Positions 9,296-17,921 of a stretch of DNA of 64,000 nt are shown piece after piece. The translations under genes were made by a program, and so were the position numbers. A model generated the notes under the pieces. The model worked only from the letters and a program-made list of their open reading frames with translations. It was not told the origin of the DNA and did no database searches. The stretch lies in NCBI RefSeq assembly GCF_900580865.1, contig NZ_UTBZ01000140.1, forward strand, positions 339,524 through 403,523, given 5' to 3'. Position 1 is the stretch's first letter. Each line of letters begins with the position of its first letter. The stretch comes from Pseudomonas viridiflava. GTDB lineage: Bacteria; Pseudomonadota; Gammaproteobacteria; Pseudomonadales; Pseudomonadaceae.

Positions 9296-10087
9296 ATGGC
9301 TTGGGATGTAATTGGCATGTTGGCGCTCGTGGCTTTTTGCGCCGGTTTTTTTGATGCGATTGCCGGCGGCGGCGGTTTGATTACTTTGCCTGCCTTGTTT
9401 CTGGCCGGTGTCGACCCGATCAGTGCGATTGCCACAAACAAGTTCCAGGCTGCGTCGGCGACTATTTCAGCCACAGTCACGTTCGCTCGCAAAGGCATGA
9501 TTGAGTGGCGCGAGGGGCGCTTCCTGGTTATCTGCGCGTTCCTGGGTGGCGCCAGCGGGGCACTCTTGGTCAGTTCTATTGATAAGCGCTATCTGGAAGT
9601 GTGTGTACCCGTGATGCTTATTCTGGTGGCGATCTACTTTGCGCTCTCGCCGAAACTGGCCAATGAGGATCGACGCAAGCGAATCGGTATTCTGCTGTTC
9701 TCGTTCACTGTGGCGCCGATTCTGGGCTTCTACGACGGTATCTTCGGTCCGGGTGTAGGTTCGTTCTTTATCGTTGGTTTTGTGCTGCTCTGCGGGCTTG
9801 GCATGATGCGGGCCATGAGCTTCACCAAACTGGCCAACGCCTCCTGCAATCTGGGTTCGCTATCAGTCTTCATCACCAAAGGCGTGATCATCTGGCCGAT
9901 CGCGATTGCCATGGCGCTGGCGGCCTTCCTCGGCGCACAACTGGGCGCAAGAGCGGCTGTCCGGGTCGGCCCACGCTTGATCAAACCCATGTTGATCGTG
10001 GTCTGCTGCGCCCTGGCGATCAAGCTGCTGAGCGTGGAGACCAATCCATTGCGTGTTGCAGTCCTGCACACCCTGGCAGCCCTGTGA
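9296..10087 (+). CDS. TSUP (TauE/SafE/YfcA) family membrane exporter
   Basis: 263-residue polytopic inner-membrane protein with two half-repeats. The first contains the family signature FDAIAGGGGLITLPAL near residue 19 and ATNKFQA; the second contains FYDGIFGPGVGSFF near residue 143. TSUP proteins move sulfonates, sulfite or organic acids. Start follows AAAGGGAAAA. It lies 76 bases after the oxygenase gene and its stop overlaps the next gene by 4 bases, which suggests export or uptake of that enzyme's substrate or product. Confidence 0.88.
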   Translation: MAWDVIGMLALVAFCAGFFDAIAGGGGLITLPALFLAGVDPISAIATNKFQAASATISATVTFARKGMIEWREGRFLVICAFLGGASGALLVSSIDKRYLEVCVPVMLILVAIYFALSPKLANEDRRKRIGILLFSFTVAPILGFYDGIFGPGVGSFFIVGFVLLCGLGMMRAMSFTKLANASCNLGSLSVFITKGVIIWPIAIAMALAAFLGAQLGARAAVRVGPRLIKPMLIVVCCALAIKLLSVETNPLRVAVLHTLAAL

Positions 10088-10944
10088 TCAATCGGTTGGC
10101 GTTGACCGGCGCGTCTCGACTTCGGTCCCGATTGCAGTTCGACGAGGCGCCAACCGGCCCTGAGTTTTTCTTTGCGCAAACCTTCGCCGGCTATCAACTG
10201 GAGGGGCGGGTACTGGCCGACGCGGCCGGGGAAACGTCAACGCCGAAGGTGCTGGCCATTCACGGCGCCCGCTCTGACTATTCGCGACTCAACGCCATCC
10301 TGCATCCCTTGCAGGCACTGGACATTGCCAGCCTGAGTTTCAATCTCTCCGGCCACAACCCCGGCGCCGACATCGCCCTCGAACGCACTTCGCTGGCGCA
10401 GAACCTTCAGGAGGCCTTGCAGTTTGCCGATCATCTTGGCGGCGAACTCAACACGGTGATCGGACATAGCCTGGGGGGCGCACTGGCGCTCAAGGTAGCG
10501 CAAGCGCATCGCGCTTCAGTCAGGCGCATCGTGCTGTTCTGTCCGGCCCTGTACGCGGAGGCGTCCTGGCAGCAACCGTTTGGTCCACCGTTCAAACGTG
10601 CCATTTCTGTGCCTTACGGTTTTCTCGACTCGACATCGCTGGAGTTCCTGCGCACGTTCGACGGCGAGGTCTTGCTGATTATCGGCGAATACGATGGTCT
10701 TCAGGCAACCACTTTTGGCGGGATCGCTGGTACGTCTGCCGGAACGCAGCAAATCGGCGCGCGCGCGATCAACAGCGCGATTCCGTACGAAGTCATCGAG
10801 GCTGTTGAAAAGAGTCTGGCCCCTCATCAGCTCAGAAAAATCATGCTGCCGGGCTGCGATCATGCTGTATCGACATGGCTCAGGGAAAACCCGCTGCGCG
10901 CCGCAGAGTTGGCGAACGAGATAGCCCGGTTCGTTAATGCCTGA
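10084..10944 (+). CDS. Alpha/beta hydrolase coupled to the TSUP gene
   Basis: 286 residues. It begins at a GTG overlapping the TSUP stop (GTGA), a strong sign of coupled translation. Alpha/beta-hydrolase features are LAIHGARSDYSRL (oxyanion region, HG), the nucleophile elbow IGHSLGGAL (Ser near 124), an acidic candidate in IIGEYDGL and a late His in GCDHAVSTW. It resembles serine hydrolases and thioesterases that act on small esters or acyl amides. In context it may deprotect or cleave the compound made by the oxygenase; that is inference. Confidence 0.8.
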   Translation: MINRLALTGASRLRSRLQFDEAPTGPEFFFAQTFAGYQLEGRVLADAAGETSTPKVLAIHGARSDYSRLNAILHPLQALDIASLSFNLSGHNPGADIALERTSLAQNLQEALQFADHLGGELNTVIGHSLGGALALKVAQAHRASVRRIVLFCPALYAEASWQQPFGPPFKRAISVPYGFLDSTSLEFLRTFDGEVLLIIGEYDGLQATTFGGIAGTSAGTQQIGARAINSAIPYEVIEAVEKSLAPHQLRKIMLPGCDHAVSTWLRENPLRAAELANEIARFVNA

Positions 10945-10986
10945 TCGCTACTTTACCGCCACAATGGAAAACAGGTCACAAGCGTC

Positions 10987-11340
10987 ATGAACCAAAGGAA
11001 AACCCGCGTCCCCCTGCCCCACCCGCCGCCCTATCGCCCAAGTCGCGTGACTTACTGGCTGACTGTTCTCGTTGCTCTGCTGATTACTTTAGCTATCGGG
11101 TTGTCGATCTGGATGCTGGTCGACAGCTGGATCACCGGCTCTATCACCACCAATAATCGCGGCCCGCGCAGCACTTACACCCTGGCCCTGCAGCCTCGGC
11201 GGTTCTGGTTCGAGTTTTTCTGGCAGAGCGTTGGCACAGTGTTTCTGCTGGCAGTGGGTGTGTTCGGCGTATGGATCTATCGCAAAGTGCAAGAGCCCGT
11301 GCACACGCCGAAGAGCAAGCGCCGTGCAAAAAAAACCTAG
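10987..11340 (+). CDS. Small two-helix membrane protein, unknown function
   Basis: 117 residues. A Pro-rich basic N-terminus precedes two hydrophobic helices (about residues 22-42 and 75-95) separated by a ~30-residue loop; the C-terminus is very basic (TPKSKRRAKKT). AAAGG-like ribosome site upstream. It lies 42 bases after the hydrolase and overlaps the end of the converging lipoprotein gene by 4 bases. No family recognised. Confidence 0.65.
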   Translation: MNQRKTRVPLPHPPPYRPSRVTYWLTVLVALLITLAIGLSIWMLVDSWITGSITTNNRGPRSTYTLALQPRRFWFEFFWQSVGTVFLLAVGVFGVWIYRKVQEPVHTPKSKRRAKKT

Positions 11341-11624
11341 AGCGTATTGATGTAATCGATCGGCAGCAGAACCGTATCCAGCGCGGCATCCACTGGCAGA
11401 GATACAACGGTGATGACCGGACAGACAATCATCATGTAACAGACGATCGCCGCCGGCATGCCATCGCTACCCCCGCCACGCACACCGAGAAGATGAAGAT
11501 CGCCGTCAACCCCTCGGTAATACTGGGCGTCGGACAAACCGTCATTCAAACGCCCGATAAACGTTCCGCAGCCGGCCAACTGCAATACCAGGCCTGCAAC
11601 AACAGCACGCAAAATCCCTTTCAA
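11337..11624 (-). CDS. YceK/YidQ-type lipoprotein
   Basis: 95 residues. An N-terminal signal ends in the lipobox LAGC (Cys at ~19), so it should be lipidated and membrane-anchored. The C-terminal pattern SLPVDAALDTVLLPIDY is characteristic of the small YceK/YidQ (DUF1375) lipoproteins. The start appears to be TTG with AGGGAAG upstream. Function unknown. Confidence 0.75.
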   Translation of the reverse strand: MKGILRAVVAGLVLQLAGCGTFIGRLNDGLSDAQYYRGVDGDLHLLGVRGGGSDGMPAAIVCYMMIVCPVITVVSLPVDAALDTVLLPIDYINTL

Positions 11625-11872
11625 ACCAGCGCTTCCCTACGTCACAAAAGATGAGGCGCGGGATTGTACCCGCGCTCAGGCTTTGCAATCATCACGACTC
11701 ACGAGCATGTACGAAAAGGACTACAGACCCTTTCAGTCTGACGCCTCTTTCAGAGGCAACTTCCTGCAATACCAATCCCCTCTTCCTTCCGACTTCACCG
11801 GGTCGCCCGACATACCCACGCAGCAACTCTTGGCATGCTTTGAGGCCTGTTTCCAACGATGTGGAAGAGCCG

Positions 11873-12931
11873 ATGAGCCCGCTAAAACCTGCTGACACGC
11901 AAGACCCGAAAATCGATTCGTTGCTGGGGGAGCTGGGCGAACTGATTCGCCAGGCGCGGCAAAAAGTGCTGCGTGCGGTGGACACGATTCAAGTGCAAAC
12001 CTGCTGGCAGATCGGCAGGCATATTGTCGAGTTTGAACAAGAAGGCGCCCAGCGTGCGGGCTATGGAAAACAGCTGATTGGCCTACTGGCGAAGGATCTG
12101 ACTGGGCAGTTCGGAAAAGGCTTTGATGAAACCAATTTGTGGAAGATGCGCCTGTTTTATCAAAAATTTCCAATTCGAGACGCACTGCGTCCCGAATTGA
12201 GCTGGACCCACTACCGCCGTCTACTGCGGGTTGAAAGCGAGAAAGCCCGCCACTGGTACATGGACGAATGCGCCAACCTGAACTGGTCAAGCCGCGCCCT
12301 CGATCGCCAGATCCTCACGCTCTACTACGAGCGGCTTCTCATGAGTCGCGACAAAGCCGATGTGATCGAAGAAGCCACCACCAACATCGAAGCAATGAAA
12401 TGCAACCCGCGTGAATTCATTCGCGATCCCGTCATGCTCGAATTTCTCGGTCTGCCCTCGGCAGGCAAGGTCAGGGAAAGCGGTCTCGAACAAGCTCTGA
12501 TCGACCATCTACAGGGCTTTCTGCTAGAGCTGGGCAAAGGCTTTTCCTTTGTCGCCCGCCAACAACGCATCAGTACCGACGGCGTCGATCTGTACATCGA
12601 TCTGGTGTTCTACAACTACCTGCTCAAATGCTTTGTGATCATTGATCTCAAACGCGGCAAGCTCAGCGCCCGCGATGTCGGGCAGATGGACATGTATGTG
12701 CGCATGTACGACGAGCTCATGCGCAGCGAGGGCGACAAGCCGACAGTCGGGATTATTCTGTCTGCCGAGAGCAACGACTCGGTGGCGCGCTACTCAATGC
12801 TCAAGGGCAATGAGCAACTGTTTGCCAGCAGTTACAAGACGATCCTGCCGAGTGAAGACGAGTTACGCGCGGAACTCAATCGCGAGCAGGCCTTGATCGA
12901 AGAGCGCAGGCTCACTCAATCCACCGAGTAA
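11873..12931 (+). CDS. YhcG-type PDDEXK nuclease (DUF1016)
   Basis: 352 residues. The N-terminal half (QVQTCWQIGRHIVEFEQ and GFDETNLWKMRLFYQKFP) is the DUF1016 N-terminal domain; the C-terminal half has a PDDEXK core with D in VDLYIDLVFYN and the D-x-K pair in VIIDLKRG near residue 265. YhcG proteins occur near restriction or mobile-element genes and are presumed DNA nucleases. No restriction or methylase partner is beside it. The ATG at 11873 was chosen because GGAAGAG precedes it; the frame stays open for 74 codons upstream, but that part is low-quality and overlaps the lipoprotein promoter side. Confidence 0.85.
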   Translation: MSPLKPADTQDPKIDSLLGELGELIRQARQKVLRAVDTIQVQTCWQIGRHIVEFEQEGAQRAGYGKQLIGLLAKDLTGQFGKGFDETNLWKMRLFYQKFPIRDALRPELSWTHYRRLLRVESEKARHWYMDECANLNWSSRALDRQILTLYYERLLMSRDKADVIEEATTNIEAMKCNPREFIRDPVMLEFLGLPSAGKVRESGLEQALIDHLQGFLLELGKGFSFVARQQRISTDGVDLYIDLVFYNYLLKCFVIIDLKRGKLSARDVGQMDMYVRMYDELMRSEGDKPTVGIILSAESNDSVARYSMLKGNEQLFASSYKTILPSEDELRAELNREQALIEERRLTQSTE

Positions 12932-12999
12932 AACTTGCGGATTGTTGCCGGGCGGCGCTGAGACTATCGTTGTCAGCTTACTCTTCAAGGTCGACCGGC

Positions 13000-13974
13000 A
13001 TGAGCTGTCAGGACACACCCGCAAGGCAAGACATGCAGTCAGGGTCGCCGACCTTGACTGCCGAGCAAGGTGAGCCTTTCAAAGAAGCTGCCGCCGACGG
13101 CTTTGCACTTGGCGGTTTCACCTGGCGTCAGTTTTTGCCTGATAGCCAACGCCCGGTAGTGATCATCAGCGCCGCCACGTCGGTACGTTGCCGCCACTAC
13201 TCGCGTTTCGCGGCTTATCTGTTCGCAAACGGCTTCGACGTGATGACCTACGACTACCGCGGCATCGGCGAATCACGATCCGCGTCGATCAAAGGCTTGA
13301 ACGCCTCGTGGACAGATTGGGGCGCACTGGATTTCGAAGCGATGCTCAAACGCGCGCAACGAGAGTTTCCCGGGCAGCCGATCGATGTGGTCGGCCACAG
13401 CTTTGGCGGTTGCGCGGCGGGCCTGGGCGAGTCCGGGCAGGTTATCCGACGGCTGGTCACCGTCGGCGCGCAGTTCGCCTACTGGCGCGATTACGCGCCG
13501 GAACAGCGCTGGCGCATGTTCGGCAAATGGCATGTGGTGATGCCGTTGTTGACGCTGTTCTGCGGCTTTTTCCCCGGCAAGCGACTCGGCTGGCTGGAAG
13601 ATACGCCGACAGGCGTTGTACGCGACTGGAGCATGCCTGCCGCGCGTTACGAACGGCGCCCAAGTGGTCGCGCGCTGATGAAAAAGACCGGCGCCCTGCC
13701 CTTCGCCAATGTCCGCGCGCAGACTCTGGCCATCAGCATCAGCGACGATCCCTACGGCACAATTGCGGCGATCGAACGCCTGCTTGGTTACTTCAGCAAC
13801 GCAGCCAAAACCCACTTGCGCATCGAGCCGCAGGACATCGGCGAACAACAAGTCGGACATTTCGCCTTTTTTCGCAGCGCATACCAAGCCACACTATGGC
13901 CCATCGCTCTGACCTGGCTGCAAACCGGCGCACTGGCCCCCGACACACCCGGGCGGCAAGTCCCGCGCAGTTGA
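13000..13974 (+). CDS. Alpha/beta hydrolase
   Basis: 324 residues. Motifs are YDYRGIGESR (residues ~85), the nucleophile elbow VGHSFGG (Ser near 132), a possible Asp in SISDDPYGT and a final His in VGHFAFF. It resembles the YdjC/lipase-like single-domain hydrolases often annotated as alpha/beta hydrolase fold-containing proteins. The ATG with AAGG 9 bases upstream is preferred over a TTG ten codons earlier. Monocistronic; substrate unknown. Confidence 0.8.
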   Translation: MSCQDTPARQDMQSGSPTLTAEQGEPFKEAAADGFALGGFTWRQFLPDSQRPVVIISAATSVRCRHYSRFAAYLFANGFDVMTYDYRGIGESRSASIKGLNASWTDWGALDFEAMLKRAQREFPGQPIDVVGHSFGGCAAGLGESGQVIRRLVTVGAQFAYWRDYAPEQRWRMFGKWHVVMPLLTLFCGFFPGKRLGWLEDTPTGVVRDWSMPAARYERRPSGRALMKKTGALPFANVRAQTLAISISDDPYGTIAAIERLLGYFSNAAKTHLRIEPQDIGEQQVGHFAFFRSAYQATLWPIALTWLQTGALAPDTPGRQVPRS

Positions 13975-14003
13975 GCCCCTCTTAACGCACGACGGAACAC
14001 ATC

Positions 14004-14417
14004 ATGGCCTCCGCCAACAAGCAGCAGAAACGCGCCACCCGGGCCAAAGCCAAGGCCAAGCAAAACCGCACCAAACGCGCTGAAACGCCGGTCGAACTGG
14101 ACCCGAACGACGACCGCATCGACTTCGAGTCGGTGGACCTGACCGAGCTGTTCAAGAAAATGATCGACGCCGAGAAGATCAGCCAGCAAGCGCTGTGCAC
14201 CGCGTTCCTCGAAGACCCGTTGCTGGAACTGGTCTACGAGCAGGAAGGCGAAGAAGGCGCGATGGATTTCATCCTCGCCGCGCTGATCGAGTATCGCCAG
14301 TGGTCGCAGGAAACCGACGAGGCCGGCGCGCTGGCGTGGATCGAATCCCCGGCCTTCCAGGCCGACTATGTGGCGGCGTCCGACGCGATCGCCGCGCAAA
14401 CCCAACAGAAGAACTGA
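14004..14417 (+). CDS. Small Lys-rich hypothetical protein, copy 1 of a tandem pair
   Basis: 137 residues. A strongly basic N-terminus (NKQQKRATRAKAKAKQNR) is followed by an acidic helical body. It is a paralogue of the gene 6 bases downstream: both share the basic head, a segment around K-M-x-D-A-E, then a domain ending in a motif of the type I(D/E)YR-W followed by AWxxSPxF/SEPxF. No family name recognised. Basic head plus acidic body could suit nucleic-acid or ribosome contact; that is speculative. Confidence 0.75.
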   Translation: MASANKQQKRATRAKAKAKQNRTKRAETPVELDPNDDRIDFESVDLTELFKKMIDAEKISQQALCTAFLEDPLLELVYEQEGEEGAMDFILAALIEYRQWSQETDEAGALAWIESPAFQADYVAASDAIAAQTQQKN

Positions 14418-14423
14418 GTCCCC

Positions 14424-14876
14424 ATGGCATCCCTGAACAAACAACAGAAACGCGCCAAACGCGCCAAGGCCAAAGCCAAGCAAATCCGTATGGTCGGCCG
14501 CAAGCCGCTGGAACAGGACGAAGACCTCGACCACCTCGCCGAGCCGGTGCCGGAATACGTCCTGGCGATGTTCAGCAAAATGCGCGACGCCGAAGCCGTC
14601 AGCCGCAATGAAATGCTGCTGACGCTACTGCGCGAACTGGCGTTCGTCATCGTTGACCATCCAGAGCTGCTGGACATGGAAAACGCAGACAACGAAGGCA
14701 TGGCCGCCACCCACCTGGCCGCCGACATGCTGATCGACTATCGCATGTGGGCCGAAGGCGTAACGATCGAAGAGGCCCAGGCCTGGCTGAGCGAGCCACA
14801 GTTCATCACCGATTTCGGGGTTGCGCTGGATGCTTATGGCAAGTCGGTTGAAGGCACCGAACCCAAGGCCGAGTAA
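14424..14876 (+). CDS. Small Lys-rich hypothetical protein, copy 2 of a tandem pair
   Basis: 150 residues, paralogous to the upstream gene. It starts ASLNKQQKRAKRAKAKAKQ, has FSKMRDAEAVSRNE where copy 1 has FKKMIDAEKISQQA, and ends with LIDYRMWAEGVTIEEAQAWLSEPQF against LIEYRQWSQETDEAGALAWIESPAF (short pieces shown for comparison). Six bases separate the two genes, so they are cotranscribed. Probably a tandem duplication that has diverged. Confidence 0.75.
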   Translation: MASLNKQQKRAKRAKAKAKQIRMVGRKPLEQDEDLDHLAEPVPEYVLAMFSKMRDAEAVSRNEMLLTLLRELAFVIVDHPELLDMENADNEGMAATHLAADMLIDYRMWAEGVTIEEAQAWLSEPQFITDFGVALDAYGKSVEGTEPKAE

Positions 14877-14921
14877 TTTTTTCCGCTTCACATCCACGCA
14901 CGATCAGGAAAAGGAAGTCAG

Positions 14922-15089
14922 ATGAAGACAGCAGACTCACGCGAGGACGGGCAAATCCCGAAAGCAGAAGACTCAGCAGCGAACCTCGAGAGCGACCCTG
15001 TTAAATCTCTCAAACAACCAACTTGGGATGAATGGTTCGAAGGAGAGAAATGCAGCTCAGACTTCATGCTCTCGCGAGAGCAAAGCTGA
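14922..15089 (+). CDS. 55-residue protein with an antitoxin-like C-terminal tail
   Basis: A short gene with a good ribosome site (AAGGAA, 7 bases before the ATG). It translates to 55 residues starting MKTADSREDGQIPKAE and ending WDEWFEGEKCSSDFMLSREQ. The pattern W-D-x-W/F-F...DFM-x-x-R-x-Q resembles the toxin-binding tails of VapB/AbrB-type antitoxins, but the DNA-binding half is absent and no toxin gene follows. It could be a remnant or a free-standing antitoxin-like peptide. Family assignment is by eye and uncertain. Confidence 0.5.
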   Translation: MKTADSREDGQIPKAEDSAANLESDPVKSLKQPTWDEWFEGEKCSSDFMLSREQS

Positions 15090-15135
15090 TTCGGATCTGA
15101 AGCGAAGAATATTTCGTCACCGTTAGCAGAAACAA

Positions 15136-15170
15136 AAACGGCCGCTCGTCATCACTGACAGCGGCCGTTT
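15136..15170. terminator. Bidirectional terminator between the 55-residue gene and the permease
   Basis: AAACGGCCGCT and AGCGGCCGTTT form an 11-bp stem around a 13-base loop, flanked by A on the left and T on the right, so it can serve both converging transcripts. Confidence 0.85.
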
Positions 15171-15188
15171 TGCATTACGTGTTACGAA

Positions 15189-16580
15189 TCAGTTCAACAC
15201 CACCGCGCCACGTTTTTCCAGTTTGCGACGGCGTGCCACCAGCAAACCGGCCGCCACCACCATCAGACTCAGCAGGCCAGTCGCGAGGATCTCAACGCGG
15301 TGCGCTTCCTGGAACAACATGATGGTCAGGGCCGCGACGATGAAGATGATCACCGCGTAGGTCAGGCCCGGGAACAGCCACATGCTGAAGACGATTTTCT
15401 CGCCGCATGCCATGCGTTGTTTACGCATACGCAGTTGCGAGAAGGCGATTACCAGGTACACCAGCAGCGCGATAGCACCGGAGCTGGCCAGCAGGAATTC
15501 GAACACCGCAGCCGGCGCCACATAGTTGGCGAAGGTGCAGAGGAACGCAGCGCCGGTGGACAGCATGACCGCCCAGTAAGGCGTGCCGCTTTTGTTCACC
15601 CGAGTCGCCATGGCCGGTGCATCACCACGCTTGCCGAGGGAGAAGAGCATGCGCGACGAGGTGTACAGCGCCGAGTTCAGGCAGCTGGTCACCGCGACCA
15701 GTACCACGATGTCGACGATCATCTTGGCGTTAGGAATGCCCATGCGCTCAAGCACAGTCTGGTAGGAACCGAGGTTGGCCAGCGTAGGATCGTTCCATGG
15801 CACCAGAGCCACAACGATGAAGATCGACACGAGGTAGAACAGGCCGATCCGCCAGATCACCGAGTTGGTGGCCTTGGAGATCTGCTTGCCCGGGTTCTTC
15901 GATTCCGCAGCCGCGATGGTCACGATCTCGGTACCCATGAAAGAGAACATCGTGGTCAGGATCGCGCCCAACACGGCACCCATGCCGTTGGGCAGGAAGC
16001 CGCCGCTGTCGAACAGGTGCGAAACGCCGCTGACCTGGCTATTCGGCAGAAAGCCGAAGATCGCCGCAAGGCCGAGGATGATGAAGCCGATGATCGCCAG
16101 CACTTTGATCAGCGCGAACCAGAATTCGAACTCGCCGTAATTCTTTACGCTGAACAGGTTGGTGACGGTCAACAACAGGGTGATGACCAGCGCGAACGCC
16201 CAGATGCCGACATCAGGGAACCATGCATGGAGGATGGTTGCGGCGGCGTTGGCTTCCAGTGGAATCACCAAGACCCAGAACCACCAGTACAACCAGCCGA
16301 TGGTGAAACCGGCCCAGTGCCCGATGGCACGGTCGGCGTACGTCGAGAACGAACCGGTGTCCGGCGAGGCAACAGCCATTTCGCCGAGCATGCGCATCAC
16401 CAACACCACCAGGGTACCGGCGGCGGCATAAGCCAGCAGCACGGCAGGGCCGGCGGCAGCGATGGCGTGGCCGGAGCCAACGAACAGACCGGCGCCGATC
16501 ACACCGGCGATCGACAACATGGTCACATGACGCGGTTTGAGCCCCTGTTCGAGGCCATTGGAGCTTGGGGTACTGCTCAT
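15189..16580 (-). CDS. gabP: Amino-acid permease, GabP type (APC superfamily)
   Basis: 463-residue inner-membrane proton symporter with about 12 helices. The APC family opening LSIAGVIGAGLFVGSG is at residues ~22-38, and ESKNPGKQISKATNSV follows helix 6. Closest in style to the GABA permease GabP; related permeases for Asn, Phe or Pro share most motifs, so the substrate is likely but not certain. Single gene; the 550 bases upstream separate it from the divergent ABC transporter. Confidence 0.82.
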   Translation of the reverse strand: MSSTPSSNGLEQGLKPRHVTMLSIAGVIGAGLFVGSGHAIAAAGPAVLLAYAAAGTLVVLVMRMLGEMAVASPDTGSFSTYADRAIGHWAGFTIGWLYWWFWVLVIPLEANAAATILHAWFPDVGIWAFALVITLLLTVTNLFSVKNYGEFEFWFALIKVLAIIGFIILGLAAIFGFLPNSQVSGVSHLFDSGGFLPNGMGAVLGAILTTMFSFMGTEIVTIAAAESKNPGKQISKATNSVIWRIGLFYLVSIFIVVALVPWNDPTLANLGSYQTVLERMGIPNAKMIVDIVVLVAVTSCLNSALYTSSRMLFSLGKRGDAPAMATRVNKSGTPYWAVMLSTGAAFLCTFANYVAPAAVFEFLLASSGAIALLVYLVIAFSQLRMRKQRMACGEKIVFSMWLFPGLTYAVIIFIVAALTIMLFQEAHRVEILATGLLSLMVVAAGLLVARRRKLEKRGAVVLN

Positions 16581-17134
16581 CGAAACTACCTTTGCGAGGA
16601 AAGCGATTCAGTCCGTCCTGCCTGGCGTGTTCTTTCTCGTAAAAAGAAACCAACAGGGCGTTCCGGATTCTGCACGCAATAAATGCGCCAAAATGTTTCA
16701 AAGTCTTCTGGCTCGGGGCTTTGCGCACGACCGGACGGTCATCGCAAGTCCTTGAGATTAATGGCTATTCGCCAGAGCGTTACCCTGCGACTCACTTTCA
16801 GGACGAATTTGCGCACCATAAACACACTGAAAAAGTGTGGGATGCACAATAAAAGGGCGAATCAGGAACGTTCGGCCGGATAGCGCTTCCAACACCCCGC
16901 CAAAGCTGGCAACATCGCGCCTTTTTTTACGCGACACCCACGGGTTTGCACGATCAAACACCCGTTCGGTTGTTGATGGGGCGACAGTCTGCTGTGCCGA
17001 TGCGACAACCTGCCACATGCCACCCGTTAACCGCTCGCAGCGCTGTTGGCTGCCATTGAAACGCTATGCTAGCTTGGCCGCCTCGCCAGGAAGGCCATCC
17101 AACAGCAGGAGCGCAACATATATGAGGAACGCAC
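16581..17134. other. Intergenic region between divergent gabP and hisP
   Basis: About 550 bases with no convincing coding sequence in either strand. It must hold the promoters of both divergent transport genes; the stretch 16800-16860 is relatively AT-rich. No repeat or strong operator could be singled out. Confidence 0.5.
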
Positions 17135-17908
17135 ATGGCTGAGGCCACGCCCGCGCTTGAAATCCGCAACCTGCACAAACGCTACGGACAGCTGGAGGTG
17201 CTCAAAGGCATCTCGCTGACCGCCCGCGACGGCGATGTGATCTCGATCCTCGGTTCCTCCGGTTCCGGCAAGTCAACGTTCCTGCGTTGCATTAACCTGC
17301 TGGAAAACCCGCACCAGGGCCAGATTCTGGTGGCCGGTGAAGAACTCAAGCTCAAGGCTGCCAAAAATGGCGAACTGGTTGCCGCCGACGGCAAACAGAT
17401 CAACCGCCTGCGCTCAGAGATTGGTTTTGTATTTCAAAACTTTAATCTGTGGCCGCACATGAGCATCCTCGACAACATCATCGAGGCACCGCGTCGCGTG
17501 CTCGGCCAGAGCAAAGCGGAGGCGATCGAAGTCGCCGAAGCGCTGCTGGCCAAGGTCGGTATCGCCGACAAGCGCCACGCCTACCCGGCGCAATTGTCCG
17601 GCGGCCAGCAACAACGCGCGGCGATTGCCCGCACGCTGGCGATGCAACCGAAGGTGATCTTGTTCGACGAACCCACCTCGGCCCTTGACCCGGAAATGGT
17701 TCAGGAAGTACTTAGTGTCATCCGCGCACTGGCCGAAGAAGGCCGCACCATGCTGCTCGTGACCCACGAAATGGGTTTCGCCCGTCAGGTCTCCAGCGAA
17801 GTGGTGTTCCTTCACCAAGGCCTTATAGAAGAGCAAGGATCGCCTCAGCAGGTGTTCGAAAACCCGCTTTCGGCGCGCTGCAAACAATTCATGTCCAGCA
17901 ACCGCTAA
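17135..17908 (+). CDS. hisP: Polar amino-acid ABC transporter ATPase (HisP/AotP type)
   Basis: 257 residues. Walker A GSSGSGKST (near residue 41), signature LSGGQQQR, Walker B VILFDEPTSALDPE and the H-loop VTHEMGF are all intact. It matches HisP-like ATPases of the PAAT family. First gene of a four-gene transporter unit (ATPase, binding protein, two permeases) that imports basic amino acids such as histidine, lysine, arginine or ornithine. Confidence 0.93.
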   Translation: MAEATPALEIRNLHKRYGQLEVLKGISLTARDGDVISILGSSGSGKSTFLRCINLLENPHQGQILVAGEELKLKAAKNGELVAADGKQINRLRSEIGFVFQNFNLWPHMSILDNIIEAPRRVLGQSKAEAIEVAEALLAKVGIADKRHAYPAQLSGGQQQRAAIARTLAMQPKVILFDEPTSALDPEMVQEVLSVIRALAEEGRTMLLVTHEMGFARQVSSEVVFLHQGLIEEQGSPQQVFENPLSARCKQFMSSNR

Positions 17909-17921
17909 CGGAGCAACATGC

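Noticed and set aside
11651..11872. 74-codon N-terminal extension of the YhcG gene
   Set aside because: No domain match, Ser/Pro/Arg-rich sequence, and a good ribosome site lies before the ATG at 11873.
7484..15089. Integrated island bounded by a repeat of the tRNA-Phe 3' end
   Set aside because: No second copy of the tRNA 3' end and no integrase were found; accessory content alone does not prove integration.
15300..16682. 460-codon open frame opposite gabP
   Set aside because: Antisense of a clear amino-acid permease; no recognisable domain.
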